A DNA stretch of 64,000 nucleotides, from contig NC_066833.1 of the NCBI RefSeq assembly GCF_001640805.2, forward strand, positions 9,410,715-9,474,714, given 5' to 3'. Below the pieces are notes generated by a model. It searched no databases. It had not been told where the DNA came from and saw only the letters and a program-made list of their open reading frames with translations. How positions within the stretch are numbered: the first letter of the stretch is position 1; each line of letters begins with the position of its first letter. This document shows positions 1-12,665 of this stretch, piece by piece. The stretch comes from Lates calcarifer (taxonomy: Eukaryota; Chordata; Actinopteri; Centropomidae). The position numbers and the translations under genes were made by a program.

Positions 1-479
1 TGAACACGGCGTGCATGTGCAGTCGTGTGCATCTTGTGGGTAAGCAGAATAAAAGACGTGCTGGGGTTTTGGTGGGACGGGGTGTTGGGGGGTAAATGAT
101 GTGTTTGGGAAAGGAGTAATGTTGGGCTTCTGGGGAGGGTTTTGGGCTGGAAAGTGCTGGCACAGTATCACAACTGGCACAGCAAGGAACAGAGTCGTTC
201 CCTGAAAGCTGTAAGATCCACACAGCCGGGAAGACTATTATCTGGCTGGGGATGGGACTTGTTTACTGCTGGCTATCACTCACACTGCTAGCAGGCAACA
301 TCTCAGAATAGAGAGTCACGATGTGAGGACTTCAGTGATTTAACACAGAGACATGTTACTGGTTTGGTGAACTGAAAGCGAGGAAAAAGTGTGTATCTAC
401 CATGAACAAATGAGTCTACATGTATGCTGATCTCAGCTTCTATCGTCTTACATATTCACCTTCTTCACAAACACACATT

Positions 480-554
480 TTATTTCCCTGAGATGAGTGA
501 AGACCCACCCCTGCCTCTGTTGGTTGGCCAAGGTGGCGACGGGTCTTCGAACAC
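480..554 (-). other. Candidate terminal coding exon (unproven)
   Basis: Seen on the minus strand: a strong acceptor, with a long pyrimidine run followed by CACCCCAG. It is followed by an open frame of 24 codons and a TAA stop. The peptide starts VFEDPSPPWP and ends SSLISGK. An AATAAA overlaps the stop codon. I do not recognise the peptide, and a polypyrimidine-AG followed by a short open frame can arise by chance. A different frame of the same stretch stays open longer. It would be in phase with the candidate exon at 1698-1829 if the two were neighbours, but nothing proves they are joined. Confidence 0.15.
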
Positions 555-1697
555 CTGGGGTGAAAAAAAAGAAGAGAAAAACCCACATAATTTTTCCTCT
601 CTCCATTTTTGTTTTCTGTCAACTATTGATTAAAATGGAAGAAACATCCTGAGGGACACATCAAGAAGTACAGTGGTCAATTGTACTGCAGGGCTAATGG
701 TTTAGATGCAGGGCTGCTTTACAAGACAAGGATCTGAGTTTATTTTGTACAGCCAGCAGCTAGCATTTCAGAAATACTGAGATCAAGAGTCCATTTTCCT
801 GTTTTATTTATTTTACTTAACATGTTTAACAGTTCAGTGGAGGTTTAAAGGAGCAGTTATTGAACCATAGTGCTACAGACACATTTGAGAGTATCAAACA
901 TTGTCATATACTGAACGCTGAGTCAGATTCTTGTTTGTTTCTGTTTATTTAATCTTTAATCTAATGGTTCCTAATTCAATGAACTTTTCTAGTCTTAGAG
1001 ATTTTTTTATTTTGGTAAATGTCCCTCTTAAACATAGTCTAACCTCAGTACCTGTGCCAGTTTCTGTTTGATGATTCCTCCATCCTACAGAGGCAGATAT
1101 TAAAAGTAAAAGCAGACGTGCCGGTTGAACAGCTGCTTTCTGCTGCTCTGTCTCCAGGCTGTGGCTGATGCTGTGGTAACGGCAAAGCTAAAGCAAATCT
1201 CACAGAAAAGATTTGCACAAAACATTTCTACATGACTCATAAAGACAAGTGAGGGAGAGCATTAAACGGAGATCAGCAGAGACAGCGAGATAACGTGGGG
1301 GACGCAGTGACTGTGAAGTGCCCACAGCCACGACGACAGCGACAGCTCAGGCTCGACTTTGACTCTTACACTGAGGGTTACTTATGCATTACTTTCTTTT
1401 GAGTCACGCTCAGAAACCCTGGTGTGTGGGAGTGAGATGCATCTGTTATTGATCACGCTGACAACGTTAATGTCTCAGTCAAACCCTGCTGCGAAGAAAA
1501 AATATTCAAATGTCAGAAAAAGTATACACATGTAATTAGTCATTAGTCAGCAAACGACACACACAGGCATGTTACATGTCAACAAAATTATCTTCATCTG
1601 AAAGATGTGCAGTACTTAAACAAATAACAATGCAAGCAGAAAATCTTAGCTTTCCAGGCTCAAAGTTAAATGTGAAAACACTAAAATTCAAACTTAC

Positions 1698-1829
1698 ATG
1701 ACTAATGAAAGAAAAGAAAATTGACGTGTAGCTCAATTTGTTCCTTGGCTTCCCTTCAAGATTTTCCAGTGGATTATCCAAAAAGCTTACAAGAACAGGC
1801 CCTTCCCTACCATCCACATTGCTGCCAAA
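1698..1829 (-). other. Candidate internal coding exon (unproven)
   Basis: On the minus strand a very pyrimidine-rich tract ending in TTTTTTTGCAG precedes 132 bases open in one frame (44 codons, peptide starting FGSNVDGREGPVLVSFLDN). It ends at a consensus-like donor, CAT|GTAAGT. The length is a multiple of three, so the exon would be symmetric. The family is not recognised. The last ten codons are themselves pyrimidine-rich, and a second possible acceptor (CATTAG) lies just before the donor, so the exon could be spurious. Confidence 0.17.
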
Positions 1830-4800
1830 CTGCAAAAAAACAGAAAACAAAAAAACAGCTAGAGTAATCCCCCTGCGAAAAAACACTAATCTGCTCCCCA
1901 AAACCTGCTAATTGTCCATTTGGTTACAGATCCGGGTAAACACAAAAGAGCACCGCTCGCTCAGTGAGCACAATTTACACCCACCCACAGATGTCTTGAG
2001 CAAGATCAATGCAAAAAGCCTAGAATTGCTTAACACCCATTATTTCAGTAAACACAGTCTAAATAAAGCTGAAACAGCACACGGTTCAAACAAGACACTC
2101 AGAGTTTGATACGACTAAAGTAACTCCCGCATTGTGTAACATGTTGTATATAGAAAATGGCTTCCTTTGAGAGCTTCTGTGAACAGTGAGCTTTGAGTTG
2201 GGAGTTCCAGTTAGGCTGTCAGAATGGCAAAGAGCAGCTGGTACAGTAATGTTCTGGATCTAAGAGTCACTAATTGCTGTAGCAAAGTGCTGCAAATGAA
2301 AAATGAGAAGGAACTGTGTACCCTTCCTTCATTAATTAACTCCACATCTAGTTTGCAAGCTGGTTTGATGGCTACCAAAGCAAGAAATCCTAAGCAGTTA
2401 AAAAAAGAAAATAAAACATATATAGCATTTTTGTGGCAGTTTGACACGGTGGGATATAATTAAGATCACTGCTCACCAAATAAAGGCTCGCTGGAGGTGC
2501 TGTAGCTGAAATGCATAATGAGCAGAAAAGAGTCTCTGTGCAGCATTCATCTATAGAAGACAAGCTCCTGTGCTTCTTCAGGCATCATCATCACATTTTA
2601 ATAAATGTGTACCTCTAAATGGTAGAGCTGTGACGATACACTCAGAGACCAGATTTGAACATTATCTTTTGCCTGTGTGCAAACTGAAGCTGTGTGTGAT
2701 CTTCTAAAAACAAAAAAAAATAAAAACAGCATAAACAATAAAAAGAAATAAAGCTACATTTGTCTTAAGATACACTGCTCGTGTTAGCCGCGGTGTACGG
2801 CTCTATTCTCTTACACTGCTAACATATCGTTCATGTCCTGCCTGTCCTGCCTGTCGCTGTTTATTTTCCCAAAATGCTGAATATAAAGGAGTTGCAGCTG
2901 GATGCTGTGTTGTAAGACAGCTTTTCACCACAACGAGAAATATCATCAGGAGGAAACAGGACTTTAAAAAAGTGTTGGAGCCCTGGAGGACAGTGTGAGG
3001 GACATGCAACCAGAACTGAACACAACATAAATAGTCCCAGTTTTCAGCCGCTGCATCATCAACTGCAGACATGAAATGTACAACTTGTTGGGTAACATTT
3101 TGGTTGTCTGTCTAACGTGTGACTGGTGAGATGGATACGCTCCAGTTTTAATTAATTCTGTCTATATGTTATCGTATGTTGGACCGTGAGCGCTGTCAAA
3201 ACATGTCTGAGTCCACAGAGGAGCGGTGGCTGAATGTTCCCAGGTGACGGAGTAGACGAGGTGTTACTCATCTACGGTTCTTTATTTATCTTTATGTATC
3301 TATTACAGTAGATAAATCTGACGTGGCAGCTCTCTCTCAGTCAGTATAACAACGTACGTTCTTTCTGTTAAATTCAGGACATGTTCTCTTAGAAGTGGAA
3401 ATAGAAACTTACATGGATCCATCCATGTTTGACTAATCTGAATCAAATGAAATTCTGTCTGAATTAAAACATGAGTTCTAAGAGTAATTGTCCAAAGCAC
3501 AGCTTATGTGATTCAGCAGATACCTCATCATCAAAACAGTCAGTATTTTCAGAAGCTCAGAGGAAAAGAGAGGAGAGCACGCTTACATAAGAACAGCTGT
3601 GAATATTTTATTTCTGTTTTATTTGAGTGGGATTCAGGAGCATGAGGCCTTGTATGATAAATAGGTGTTAATGTTGGATATGTGAGACGCTGTGTGTGTT
3701 ATGTCGAGGTCTTTGGCTGATTTTGAGAATTTAGCTCGAGAGAGAGGCTCGATGCTTCTCCTTGACCTTTTTCTTTTCCAGCAGGGAAGGTATGTGGTTT
3801 AATTAGCCATGCCTAGAATGTGATAGGGATAAATTACATTATATAAATGATGTACTTAGCCCAGTGGCCTTGTCTGAGGTGACTTCTCATTTTACGCAGT
3901 GCTTATGCTAAAGAAGACTGTGGTTTAGGAGACGGATGGACTCCAAACCGCTGAAAAGGTATCAGACATCCAACCTGGGAGTTGATCAGTCTCCTCAACC
4001 ACTTTATTGACCAGTGTCCTGGAGACAGCTGTGGAAAAATAAACAAAATGGTTCCCTCTGTTAGAGCAATACAACAGTATTTTCTGTTAGCAAAGTGTAT
4101 ATTTTTTGGAGTAATGTTTTCAGTCCTCACACAAAGGATGTTAAGGCTTTCAGTGAGTGACAGCTGCACTAATCAATAGTTTTTTATTAACAATGCATCA
4201 AATAACTGTGTGTAAAGAAAAAGGAGTCTGTCTCCGTGATAAACCCAGAGAGAATTATCACTCAGCTGCACAGCTCCCCTCAGTGCAACAAAGCTTTTTA
4301 CTGTCTTTTTGATCATTGTTCGGTTTGGAGCTGAGGATTTGTGGTAGGGACCAAAGCTGGAGCAAAAACCAAAAGGAACACTGAAGCGTGACACGTTTGC
4401 TTTAATAACTTTAATGCTAATGTCCAGTATAGTTCACTGAAATAACTATACTGCAACAGAAATGTGCTTTTTAATCTACACATTTAACCATTTCATTCAA
4501 CTTGCACGCATGTTTTTTAAAGAAAGAATGAATTATTGTATTATTATCATTATTACAATAACAATATAAAGGTCAAAAAGTGCTGAAAAATACTGAAACA
4601 GTTACATAACTGATGGTTAAATAAAGGAGGAGATTCTCAGTGTGACTTCAGCAGCAGATCTCTAACAATTAAAGCCTGTTCTTTTCTGGATTTCAACAAA
4701 TTGTTTGTGATAATAGCCCGACCACTAGGTAAGTAACTTAACAGATGTCTTCTAAGTGAAAATACATTCAGCGATTAATTACTTCATTAGCCTGCTGCTG

Positions 4801-6439
4801 GTCTAATTATTGCATCAATAGCGCTCATTAGATGATCTTGACCTCCAGTTGGACGTCTTCTGTCTCCCTCAGCCTCCGTCTCGCTTCGACTCCAGCTGCA
4901 TGGAAAAGTTAAAAACCCATTCACACAGCGCCGGACAGAAAACTGACAGCTCATTACAAGTTTCAAAATGGAGTTCAATTCTGTGTGATCTATTAATCTA
5001 TTCTGTTCTTCTGCCTATCCACAGTCATTTCTCCTTTCATTAAGTAGAACAATAGCCTCAATGCCACGGAATTCATTACACGCAATCAAAAGCAGATCCT
5101 CAGGGCCCATTTAATTCACTTTCATTATTAACATTACCACTATTATTAATATGTTTAAGTAGACGGCTGCTGTGACGTCGTGTGATGCTGTTGAAATGTT
5201 AATCCACCGTTTTGGCAGGTGCTATTTTGTCACTGGAGGTGATCAGCAGCTGTGTGTAGATGGACAGAAACAACACGTTTATTTAGATGTTAGATTGTCT
5301 GACATCAGATTTTATAATTTATTCAGACACTGTTCATACACGTCAAACAAAATGTGATAATAATAATGATATAAATGTAATAGAAATAAGAATTCACACC
5401 TGTGCCTCGCCGTCACACTGCATTGTACACACATTTTATCACAGTGCACTCTGCAGTTTACAATACAACAGCAGCAGATTTAGCACTTTGACAAGTTTGG
5501 AATTTCACACCGAAGACAGAAACCTCATTTTTAGCTGATTACACTCAGTTTTTCACACTGAAATGATTGAATTGACTGAGAGAGTTACCAGCTTACAGCT
5601 AGCTAGCTAATTGAGGCTAAATCTGTGAGTTTTCTGAAAGTTCTGTCTGCACAATATCTTCTATTTATCCAATAAAAAGCTCTTCAACAGTCTTTAAACA
5701 CGTGGGTTTGGAGCTGCCAAACATCTTCTAGAAATGTTACCAAAGCAAAGGTTTCCACCTTAAAAAGCCGACTCAACATGAGCGCGTCAGACAGTCAAAA
5801 CCAGTCAGGGTTCTTCAGTTGAATCTTATCGAACATTTTCTGAAATCAAAATACAGAGAGCAGTAAAATACAGAATGAAATTCATCTTCAGCAACTTCAG
5901 CGTTCCTTTATATCCACCCACCTCAACCACCAGTGGTACTGTTCCAGTTCTTCACCGAGCAAACAGAGATCTTTGGACTCTCTTTAAACTGCTTCAGGTG
6001 TGAACCTGTGGAACAACCGGTGAAGAGCAGAACGTTTAACCTTTAACAGCACAATGGGGCCTCTCACTGGTTAATAATACAGAAATATTCCCCAGCTGGG
6101 CAGCTGTGACAGTGTGTTGGTTTGTGTTCATGTCCGACCCTGCAGCTATTCCCTGGATTGTTCCTGTAATTAATATGACCTTTAAAAACCTACCAAGCTG
6201 CTTTTTCGTTACATTTCACAATTCACACGTTGTTGCCAAAATGTTTTGAATCACTTGTTTTCATTCCAGTCACAACCACCGGTTTCCACAGATTAATATA
6301 CAGTATGAAAATCAACCTGCTCAGTCTGATAACTAGGCTGAGGCAGGTAATATATTACTGTGAACACCACATCTGCTTTGCTATGCCATGCTCCGCTGTA
6401 GAGCCAGACAGAAACCTATCACTGAGTCTATTGTCATTC

Positions 6440-6472
6440 ATGAATGCAATCAGCTGGTTTGATTGCATTCAT
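6440..6472. repeat. Perfect inverted repeat (13-bp arms, 7-nt loop)
   Basis: The arm ATGAATGCAATCA at 6440-6452 is followed by the loop GCTGGTT and the exact reverse complement of the arm at 6460-6472. The pairing ends sharply at both sides. No poly-T tract or transposon terminus accompanies it. Its role is unknown: it could be a paired transcription-factor site (each arm carries an ATGCAAT core resembling a POU octamer half or C/EBP site) or a chance hairpin. Confidence 0.85.
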
Positions 6473-9400
6473 TATTTTTCAAGTACTTAAGCCAGAAAAA
6501 GTTTGATTCTTGATTGGTCTAAAAAAGTAATTCCCTCTGGGAAATTATGCCTGATTAAATGTCATCGAAATTATCTGAATCAAAGATTTAAGCTTTCTAA
6601 CACAGGACCATGTGCCTTGATGCCAAAAATAGCATTAGACCAAGAGGTAATTATGTGGAATGTATGTTATATGTGCTTCAGTAACCATCTTCCTGTCAGG
6701 TCTGTGCAGTGATCTGAGGTCTTTTTCTACTCCCTGTAATCAGAAAAGAGGATTAAAGAAACCTGATTTCTCCAGCTAGAAAGCCAGTCTGTTGTCCATG
6801 TAGAGTATAAACATAATGGAGTTTGTAATCACGTTTTATATACATATGTGCCTGCAGGTTTTAGATGGAGAAGGTATCTCTGGGACTGCAGTGTAGCAGG
6901 ATAGAGGATAAGATCATTACATGTGCTGATTGTAGCCTCTGTGCATCTAAATACAGCTCAGTGTTTTATAAAAGTTAAACACATCGCACTGCAAAAAAAG
7001 GGTCCAAGTGGCCCAAGCAACATTTTCTATAACTAATACAAAATGACACAGCCTACATCCTGGAGAGAGCTCTTGACTTGCTCTGCAGTCATAAAAGGAT
7101 TTTTCTTCACTATTCAAATGGCTTTTCAGTCGCTGCTCCTCGGTCTCCAGCTCGTTCCCCATTTTCTACTTTTCACCTGCTTTTTAGAATCTCAACAGCT
7201 GTTTTAGCAGATCATCTACCTTTGATATCTGTTTTTACTGAGCCCATTATCTCCTCCACTTACATAGTGACCTCTTGTTGACAGACGACTCTGCCTCAGT
7301 CTAAACGACAACTCTCAATTAACTCTGAGCCGCATGTGACACGCAGCTGCCCAAGAAACATTTACTCACAATCACAATCTCCCACGCAGCTCTTATTATT
7401 GAAGCTAACTTCCTCAGATTAAAAATGAGGCTTTAATTATTTTATTTTTTGTTGAATTTGCAGTAGCCTGAAGAAGAAGGAAAAACTGGGCTGTATACGC
7501 ACAGTCAGCAGTGACCCTGATAATAACCTAAAAACATGCTCCTGGATAAAAGTCATACTCTCAGATGTTAGTATGCTAACATAGCTCCTGTATTGTATTG
7601 TACTGTTCACACAGCATTTAATGAGTGATGGTTAGTGTACGACAAGCTGTATTGATCTCACATCCACAGAAATGTTGTATTAAAAGTGATCATTTAAAGT
7701 GATGAGTAAATGTTGATTGCCTAATGTAATGGCTGCAGAGTAATGACACCGTTGTAGCTTAAATTGGTTCCCTGTAAGCCTCGCTTTCACCACGAGACTG
7801 ACGGTCAGACGTCATTATTTCTACGGGATCAATAAGAAAACCTACAGCCAGGGTGTCAGGGGTCTGTAGTTCAAACTGAGATTCTTACGGTTGAGAAGTA
7901 GCCATGCTACTAATGTTACCATCAGCAGCCAGAAACAAACAGATGATTCACTGTCTGTTTGATTATCTACACAAACAGCATCTCTCCTGGTGGTGACCTC
8001 TCTCTATAATGAGTGAAACTCACTGTGTCCTTCTCGTGACATCGGCTCCAACATGTTTTTTTGGATCTTTATACAACAAGAAATGAGCTCTTCTCTTCAC
8101 TGAAAATAGCCTCAGTCAGACTTGATAATTAGCAATTTAATAAAGTCATAGTGAAGGGATTGTTCCCAGGAGGACATATGTCATGTAGGAATTTAAGTGT
8201 TGAGCCACATGGGGCTCAAATGTACGGTGCATTTTTAATTATGACATGCTGCATGTGATCTCTTTGTGTAAAATTAATGAGAAAAATGAGTTGAGACAGG
8301 CTGTAAGTCAACATACCTGCTACAGTGAAGGCTGAACGTCTTCCTCACACTCCTCCACCTCAAACCGTAAACACACACATCTGAAACCCATCTTCGATTC
8401 ATCGCTCTCGCTTCTCTGTCACCACACAACTAGTAGCCATGTGGACACTCTTTCATATGCATGGCAATGAATCAGCCCACAAACGTGTGAGTCATGGCGC
8501 GTCAGGCCAGATGGATGGTTAACTAAACATACACAGACAGCCCATTAAAGACACAGATAGATGGATAGAGCAGTGAATATATAGACAGACAAGATAAACA
8601 AAATGAAACCTCACTCTGTTGATGTGAATGAAGCTCAGGGAATTTAATATATATGGTCAGATCAAAGAGAACGGAGTCCTGCCTTTCTCAACTTGTCTAT
8701 TATTCAAAATAATGCACTGACGCAATTGATATGATTTCTTAATGAAGCTGCAGAGGCTGTGAAGTGATGGAAACAAAAGCGCAGCTGTCATGGTTGACCA
8801 GCTCATGAACCTTATGCTGAGCTGCAACACTGGAGCAAAACCGAGCTGTGTTCCAGAGAATCACCAAACGGCAGACTCAGCTCATTAAAGCGCCACTCCT
8901 TTACTCATTTTCTGCCTCTTTCTTAAAAAGAGCAACCAAACTGAGGCCGTATGAGTGTGTGCACGTGACTGAAAGACAGTAACTGTGACCGTATTCGGTC
9001 AAATTCTTTTCAACATGAAGGCTAAAATAATTAGCAGCACTTTCAAGAGGCACAACACAACATCTCCGAGGAGCTGTGCCTCTCAACACCTGATGAATGT
9101 GAGCCAAATATTTACTTGTTTGGTCAGTCCACCATCTCCTGAGAGAACGCCTCTGTGTCTCCGGTTTGCTAGTTTAAATCTCATTTACTTTGTCTCTGCT
9201 ATTTCGCAGGGGACAGGCAGGTTATAAGGAGCTTGTCTGGGGCTGTGTGCTGAACAGTGTCTATAGTTTTACATAGGACTGAACCGTTGGGACTGAACCA
9301 ACAGACCAAAACAATTAGATGAGAGTGGCTGAGAGCTGAACAAGCTGCAGAGCTTTGTGTTGGTTCTCAGTGGAAACAGCTGTAGAAGCACTCCTTCCAC

Positions 9401-10420
9401 AGACTCTGTTTGGATTAAGACAGATTTTTAACCTCCAGTTGGTTTCCTCTGTCTAAGTTTAGAACCGGGCTGCGTTTCTGCCAGACTGGTGGTCGTTTGC
9501 CTGAGTCATCAGCAGTCTGGATGTCAGATATTTTAGTTGGCTGTCTTGCAGTTTGGGATTTCCAAAGTGGCTGTTATCAAAAGATTTGTTATAGACTGAG
9601 TGAACATGATTTAACATTCCCACAGTACTGTCTTACATACTGTGGTTAACTGCAGTCTTGACTGCAAAACAGCCAGCCCTTTATCTCCACATCTTCCCAG
9701 CCATCTGCAAGTCAATACTTCTCTTCCTCCTGCTGCACTTTAGCTTTAACATTACTTTGAATCTTTATTGGATTGAAACTGACCAGTGATTCCTTGTTTA
9801 AGGTCATTCAGCAAAAAAATTAAAAAAGCTAAAAAGATAGAATAATTACCTCTGTGATAACTTTCCAGAGAAGTTCAGTTCTGTCTGCACAGAAAGTGTT
9901 GACATTTAGTGGGTCCTCTGCACATTTCTAATATTTATACGAGGCACTTATTTATGGCTGCAGGTGAAAAGATACAAGCCATAAAGAGAGCACAGGTTAG
10001 TAATTGGATGAGACAAATGAGAGGGATTAATTAGGCTCACTGATTGATGATTCAAACCAAAGTTCGCCCGGCTAATTAAATAATAAAGCAAAGCAGGAGA
10101 AAGAAAATTAGCTATAGAGGTTTAAGGGAGCTGTGAATCAAAGGTACAAAATCAGTGAGAGTGAAGTCGTTTTCCACCTTGAGCTTCTGAAGGCATTTAT
10201 TTATTAGAATTTGATCTTTAAATATTTAAATATTTCTAAACAACAAGAGAAGATGTGGGCTTTTTAGACCACACAGTGTCCACCATCAGGTGCTAACCTT
10301 GGTGCACTTGATTCATCCAGTTCCTCAAAACACCCCGGTAACTAACAGCTTTACAAGTGAGATAGACTGAAGGTTGCTGCTGCCACACAGCTCGGCTCCC
10401 TCCTCGGCCTTGGTGCCTCA
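6473..10420. other. Noncoding sequence, no gene recognised
   Basis: No open frame with coding character. Short TTAATTA-type motifs cluster around 10020-10120. A (TAAATATT)-rich palindromic stretch lies near 10215-10232. Otherwise nothing is identified. Confidence 0.65.
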
Positions 10421-10429
10421 CCTGCAAGC

Positions 10430-10545
10430 ACTCATCCAATTAGTCCCGTCTAGGGAAGAGGAGGCACATGCAGCTCAAATTTGAGTGGCCGGGGAGAGAG
10501 AGGGTATAAGCAGCCTCCATCATGTGGTCAGAGTCTGGACCAGCA
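10430..10545 (+). promoter_or_regulatory. TATA/CCAAT promoter-like segment
   Basis: A CCAAT pentamer at 10436-10440 lies about 65 bases upstream of GGTATAAG (TATA-like, 10503-10510). A start site would be expected near 10535, in CATGTGGTCAGAGTC. The arrangement is that of a classical RNA polymerase II tissue-specific promoter. No convincing coding exon follows: the first in-frame ATG downstream with a reasonable context (10659) opens only 22 codons. The call rests on motif spacing alone. Confidence 0.25.
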
Positions 10546-12025
10546 GCTACACAGAGACACTGAAGTTCACCTCTTCATAGCTGAAGAAATCTCACACTAA
10601 AACCACAGTGTGCAGTGTATTTAACTCCAGGTGGTGTTGGGTGAGGAGGTGGCTGGAGATGGCAGAGTGTATCTGTGCACCTGGAGCCGCTGACAGAAAC
10701 AGTCATGAGCTCAGTGAAGCGATTTAGGACAAAACTTTATATGAAAACCAATTAAAGCTGTAGTTGTAGGCGAAATATTCACAGTGTAAGTGTCTCACAA
10801 GAACAAAAACACTTGAAATGTTTACGCTGTATAACGTAGGATTGTTTGATTACTTGTTTACATCCGTTTACGACTGAACACAATCTATTTTATTTTCAAA
10901 CAACCCAGAATATTTGGACCATTAGTGGATGTGTATATTAAGTTAAAATAATAAAACCTCTCCCTCAGCTCAACAATCTCTCTGCTCTTCTCTGTTCCCT
11001 GAAGTAATGAACACTAGCTGATGTTAGCTATTAGCTATCCAAGCCAATAAGCCAATCGTTTTTATTTCACCGATGCTAAACATGCTAACTCTCGTAGTTG
11101 TTGCGTACGTTCATTTCAGGACAGCATAGACCCCAGCTGACCCTTCTCTCTGTACCCAGAATATTCCCACACAGCCACATTTGGGTAGAACTGGGTGTTT
11201 TCAGAATCTTGTATAGGCATTAATCCACATCTAACCTGATCCTAATGAGCCTTCTGCTCAGTTACACAAGATTAAATCAATTATTTTTCTCATGTTTCGC
11301 TTTCATTGTATTTTAATGTGTTTTCAAAGTGCATTCGTTCTCCAGTCCACAAGGTGCAGTTTCCCATTTCCTCACTTTTAATGCACCTGACTGTTTATGC
11401 ATCGTCTGACTGATTTTGCCTCCGTATTTTTACCCACTCTAAACCTTCAGAGCAGCTGGGACTGAGTCAGAGTCTCCATGAGGGGTAGAGCAGTGGATAC
11501 GGCTCCAGACAAGCCACAGATTTCTTGACAGTTACCAGACCCTAATAGCACCTCGTGCAACAAAGGAGGAAGTTGACAATCCTGGAAGGAGAAGCAGGGA
11601 GCGGCAGGAGAGGGGAGAGAGACAGGGGCAGTATAATGAGAGGAGAGACAGCAGGAGTTTCTACAGGATGACGGCCTGGAGGAGGCTCTTTTTGGTAGCC
11701 AAGTCTCCACACAGTTGTTGGCGTGCACCCTCTGAATTTTATTATTCCTCTCTGCATCTGTCTGTGGAGATCATGATTTTTTAGAAAATAGGTATGTGAC
11801 AGTTCCCAACAGGACAGAGGAAATTAAGTGATAAATCTGACAACACTCAGACAGTGGTTTAATGAGATAATTAAAAGAATTATAAGGCTGGTTGCTGTAT
11901 TGAATTTTTATTGTGATAGCCGTTGACTGAACTTTTTAGATTACGCTAAGGTAAACAGACATCTACTTATCGAAGATAAGGTACGCCTTATCCACTGTGA
12001 GACTGAACAGCAGTGTGTTGAGCTC
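10546..12025. other. Noncoding sequence with a purine-rich tract
   Basis: Contains GCTAAC/TTAGC-rich sequence around 11015-11110 that resembles worn copies of common fish repeats, and a strongly purine-biased stretch at about 11571-11665. No gene recognised. Confidence 0.6.
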
Positions 12026-12225
12026 TATGCTAATGTCAGCGTGATAACAGGCTCACAGTGACAAACAGATAATATAATGTTTACCAGCTTAGCTTTAGCC
12101 AACATTCCCTAATTAGCATCAAACATAAAGTAGAGATGCGGCTGTAGGAAATGTTATTAGTTCAACAGATATTTGGTTTTAAATCAAAGTACTGGACAAG
12201 ATTAAAGTTTGACCAGATGATCCAT
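12026..12225 (+). repeat. Degenerate interspersed repeat, family A (5' part)
   Basis: The order of segments matches, from memory, a very abundant percomorph interspersed repeat of unresolved class: TTAGC-rich start, then CTAATTAGCA, then ACATAAAGTA, then a stretch ending ATTTGG, AAAGTACTGGACAA and TTTGACC. A different part of the same family is seen at 27306-27380. A database comparison was not possible here. Confidence 0.55.
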
Positions 12226-12294
12226 GGCAGTACAGACAATAGCAGTGTAGCTGTGTGTGTTTTCTTCAGCCTGAGATTCAGGGGTTCAGTTGTT

Positions 12295-12665
12295 TTAAAG
12301 ACGTAGTTTGACATTTTGGGAATGATGCTCCTCCACTCTCTCTCGCTGTGAGTTAGATGAGAGGATCGATACCGTGCTCTGTCAGTTGTCTGTTAAAATG
12401 AAGCTACGGTCCAATTAGCTTGGCTTAACATAAAGACTGACAGCAGGCAAAGTAACACAGTCCACCTATCAGCACCTAAGCTCAACACTTTACTGTACAT
12501 GTTGGATTTTGTTTGTTTAATCTGACCACAAAAACCAACCTGTAAAACTGTCAGTTTGTGCTTTTATAGGGGGTGATGGCTGGGACTATTTCTTGGTGAG
12601 GAGCAGTGGTTTCTGTCTGATTCCAGTAATTATGCTAAGCTAGCAGCTAGCAGACATGAGAGCGT
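12295..12665 (+). repeat. Degenerate interspersed repeat, family B (near full copy)
   Basis: Carries the characteristic succession of segments of a second common percomorph repeat: TTTGACATTTTGGGAA, GAGTTAGATGAGA, GATCGATACC, AATGAAGCTAC, TTAGCTTGGCTTAACATAAAGACTG, CCACCTA.CAGCACCT, TTTGTTTAATC and GGGACTATTTCTTGG. The order and spacing fit the remembered consensus. Coding capacity is absent, so it is probably non-autonomous. A partial second copy is at 15190-15300. Confidence 0.6.

Larger units (their letters stand above)
1..6435. other. Noncoding sequence, no gene recognised
   Basis: AT-leaning DNA with stops in all frames. Only short chance open frames are present. Two minus-strand exon-shaped segments (480-554 and 1698-1829) are listed separately. 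An A-rich stretch lies at 2708-2752. At 3411-3428 there is a short palindrome with 8-base arms (ACATGGAT, CC spacer, ATCCATGT). The rest shows nothing I can name. Confidence 0.7.

Noticed and set aside
7676..7695. AAAAGTGATC similarity to a microRNA 3' half (miR-153-like)
   Set aside because: The 5' seed half is absent and no hairpin is apparent.
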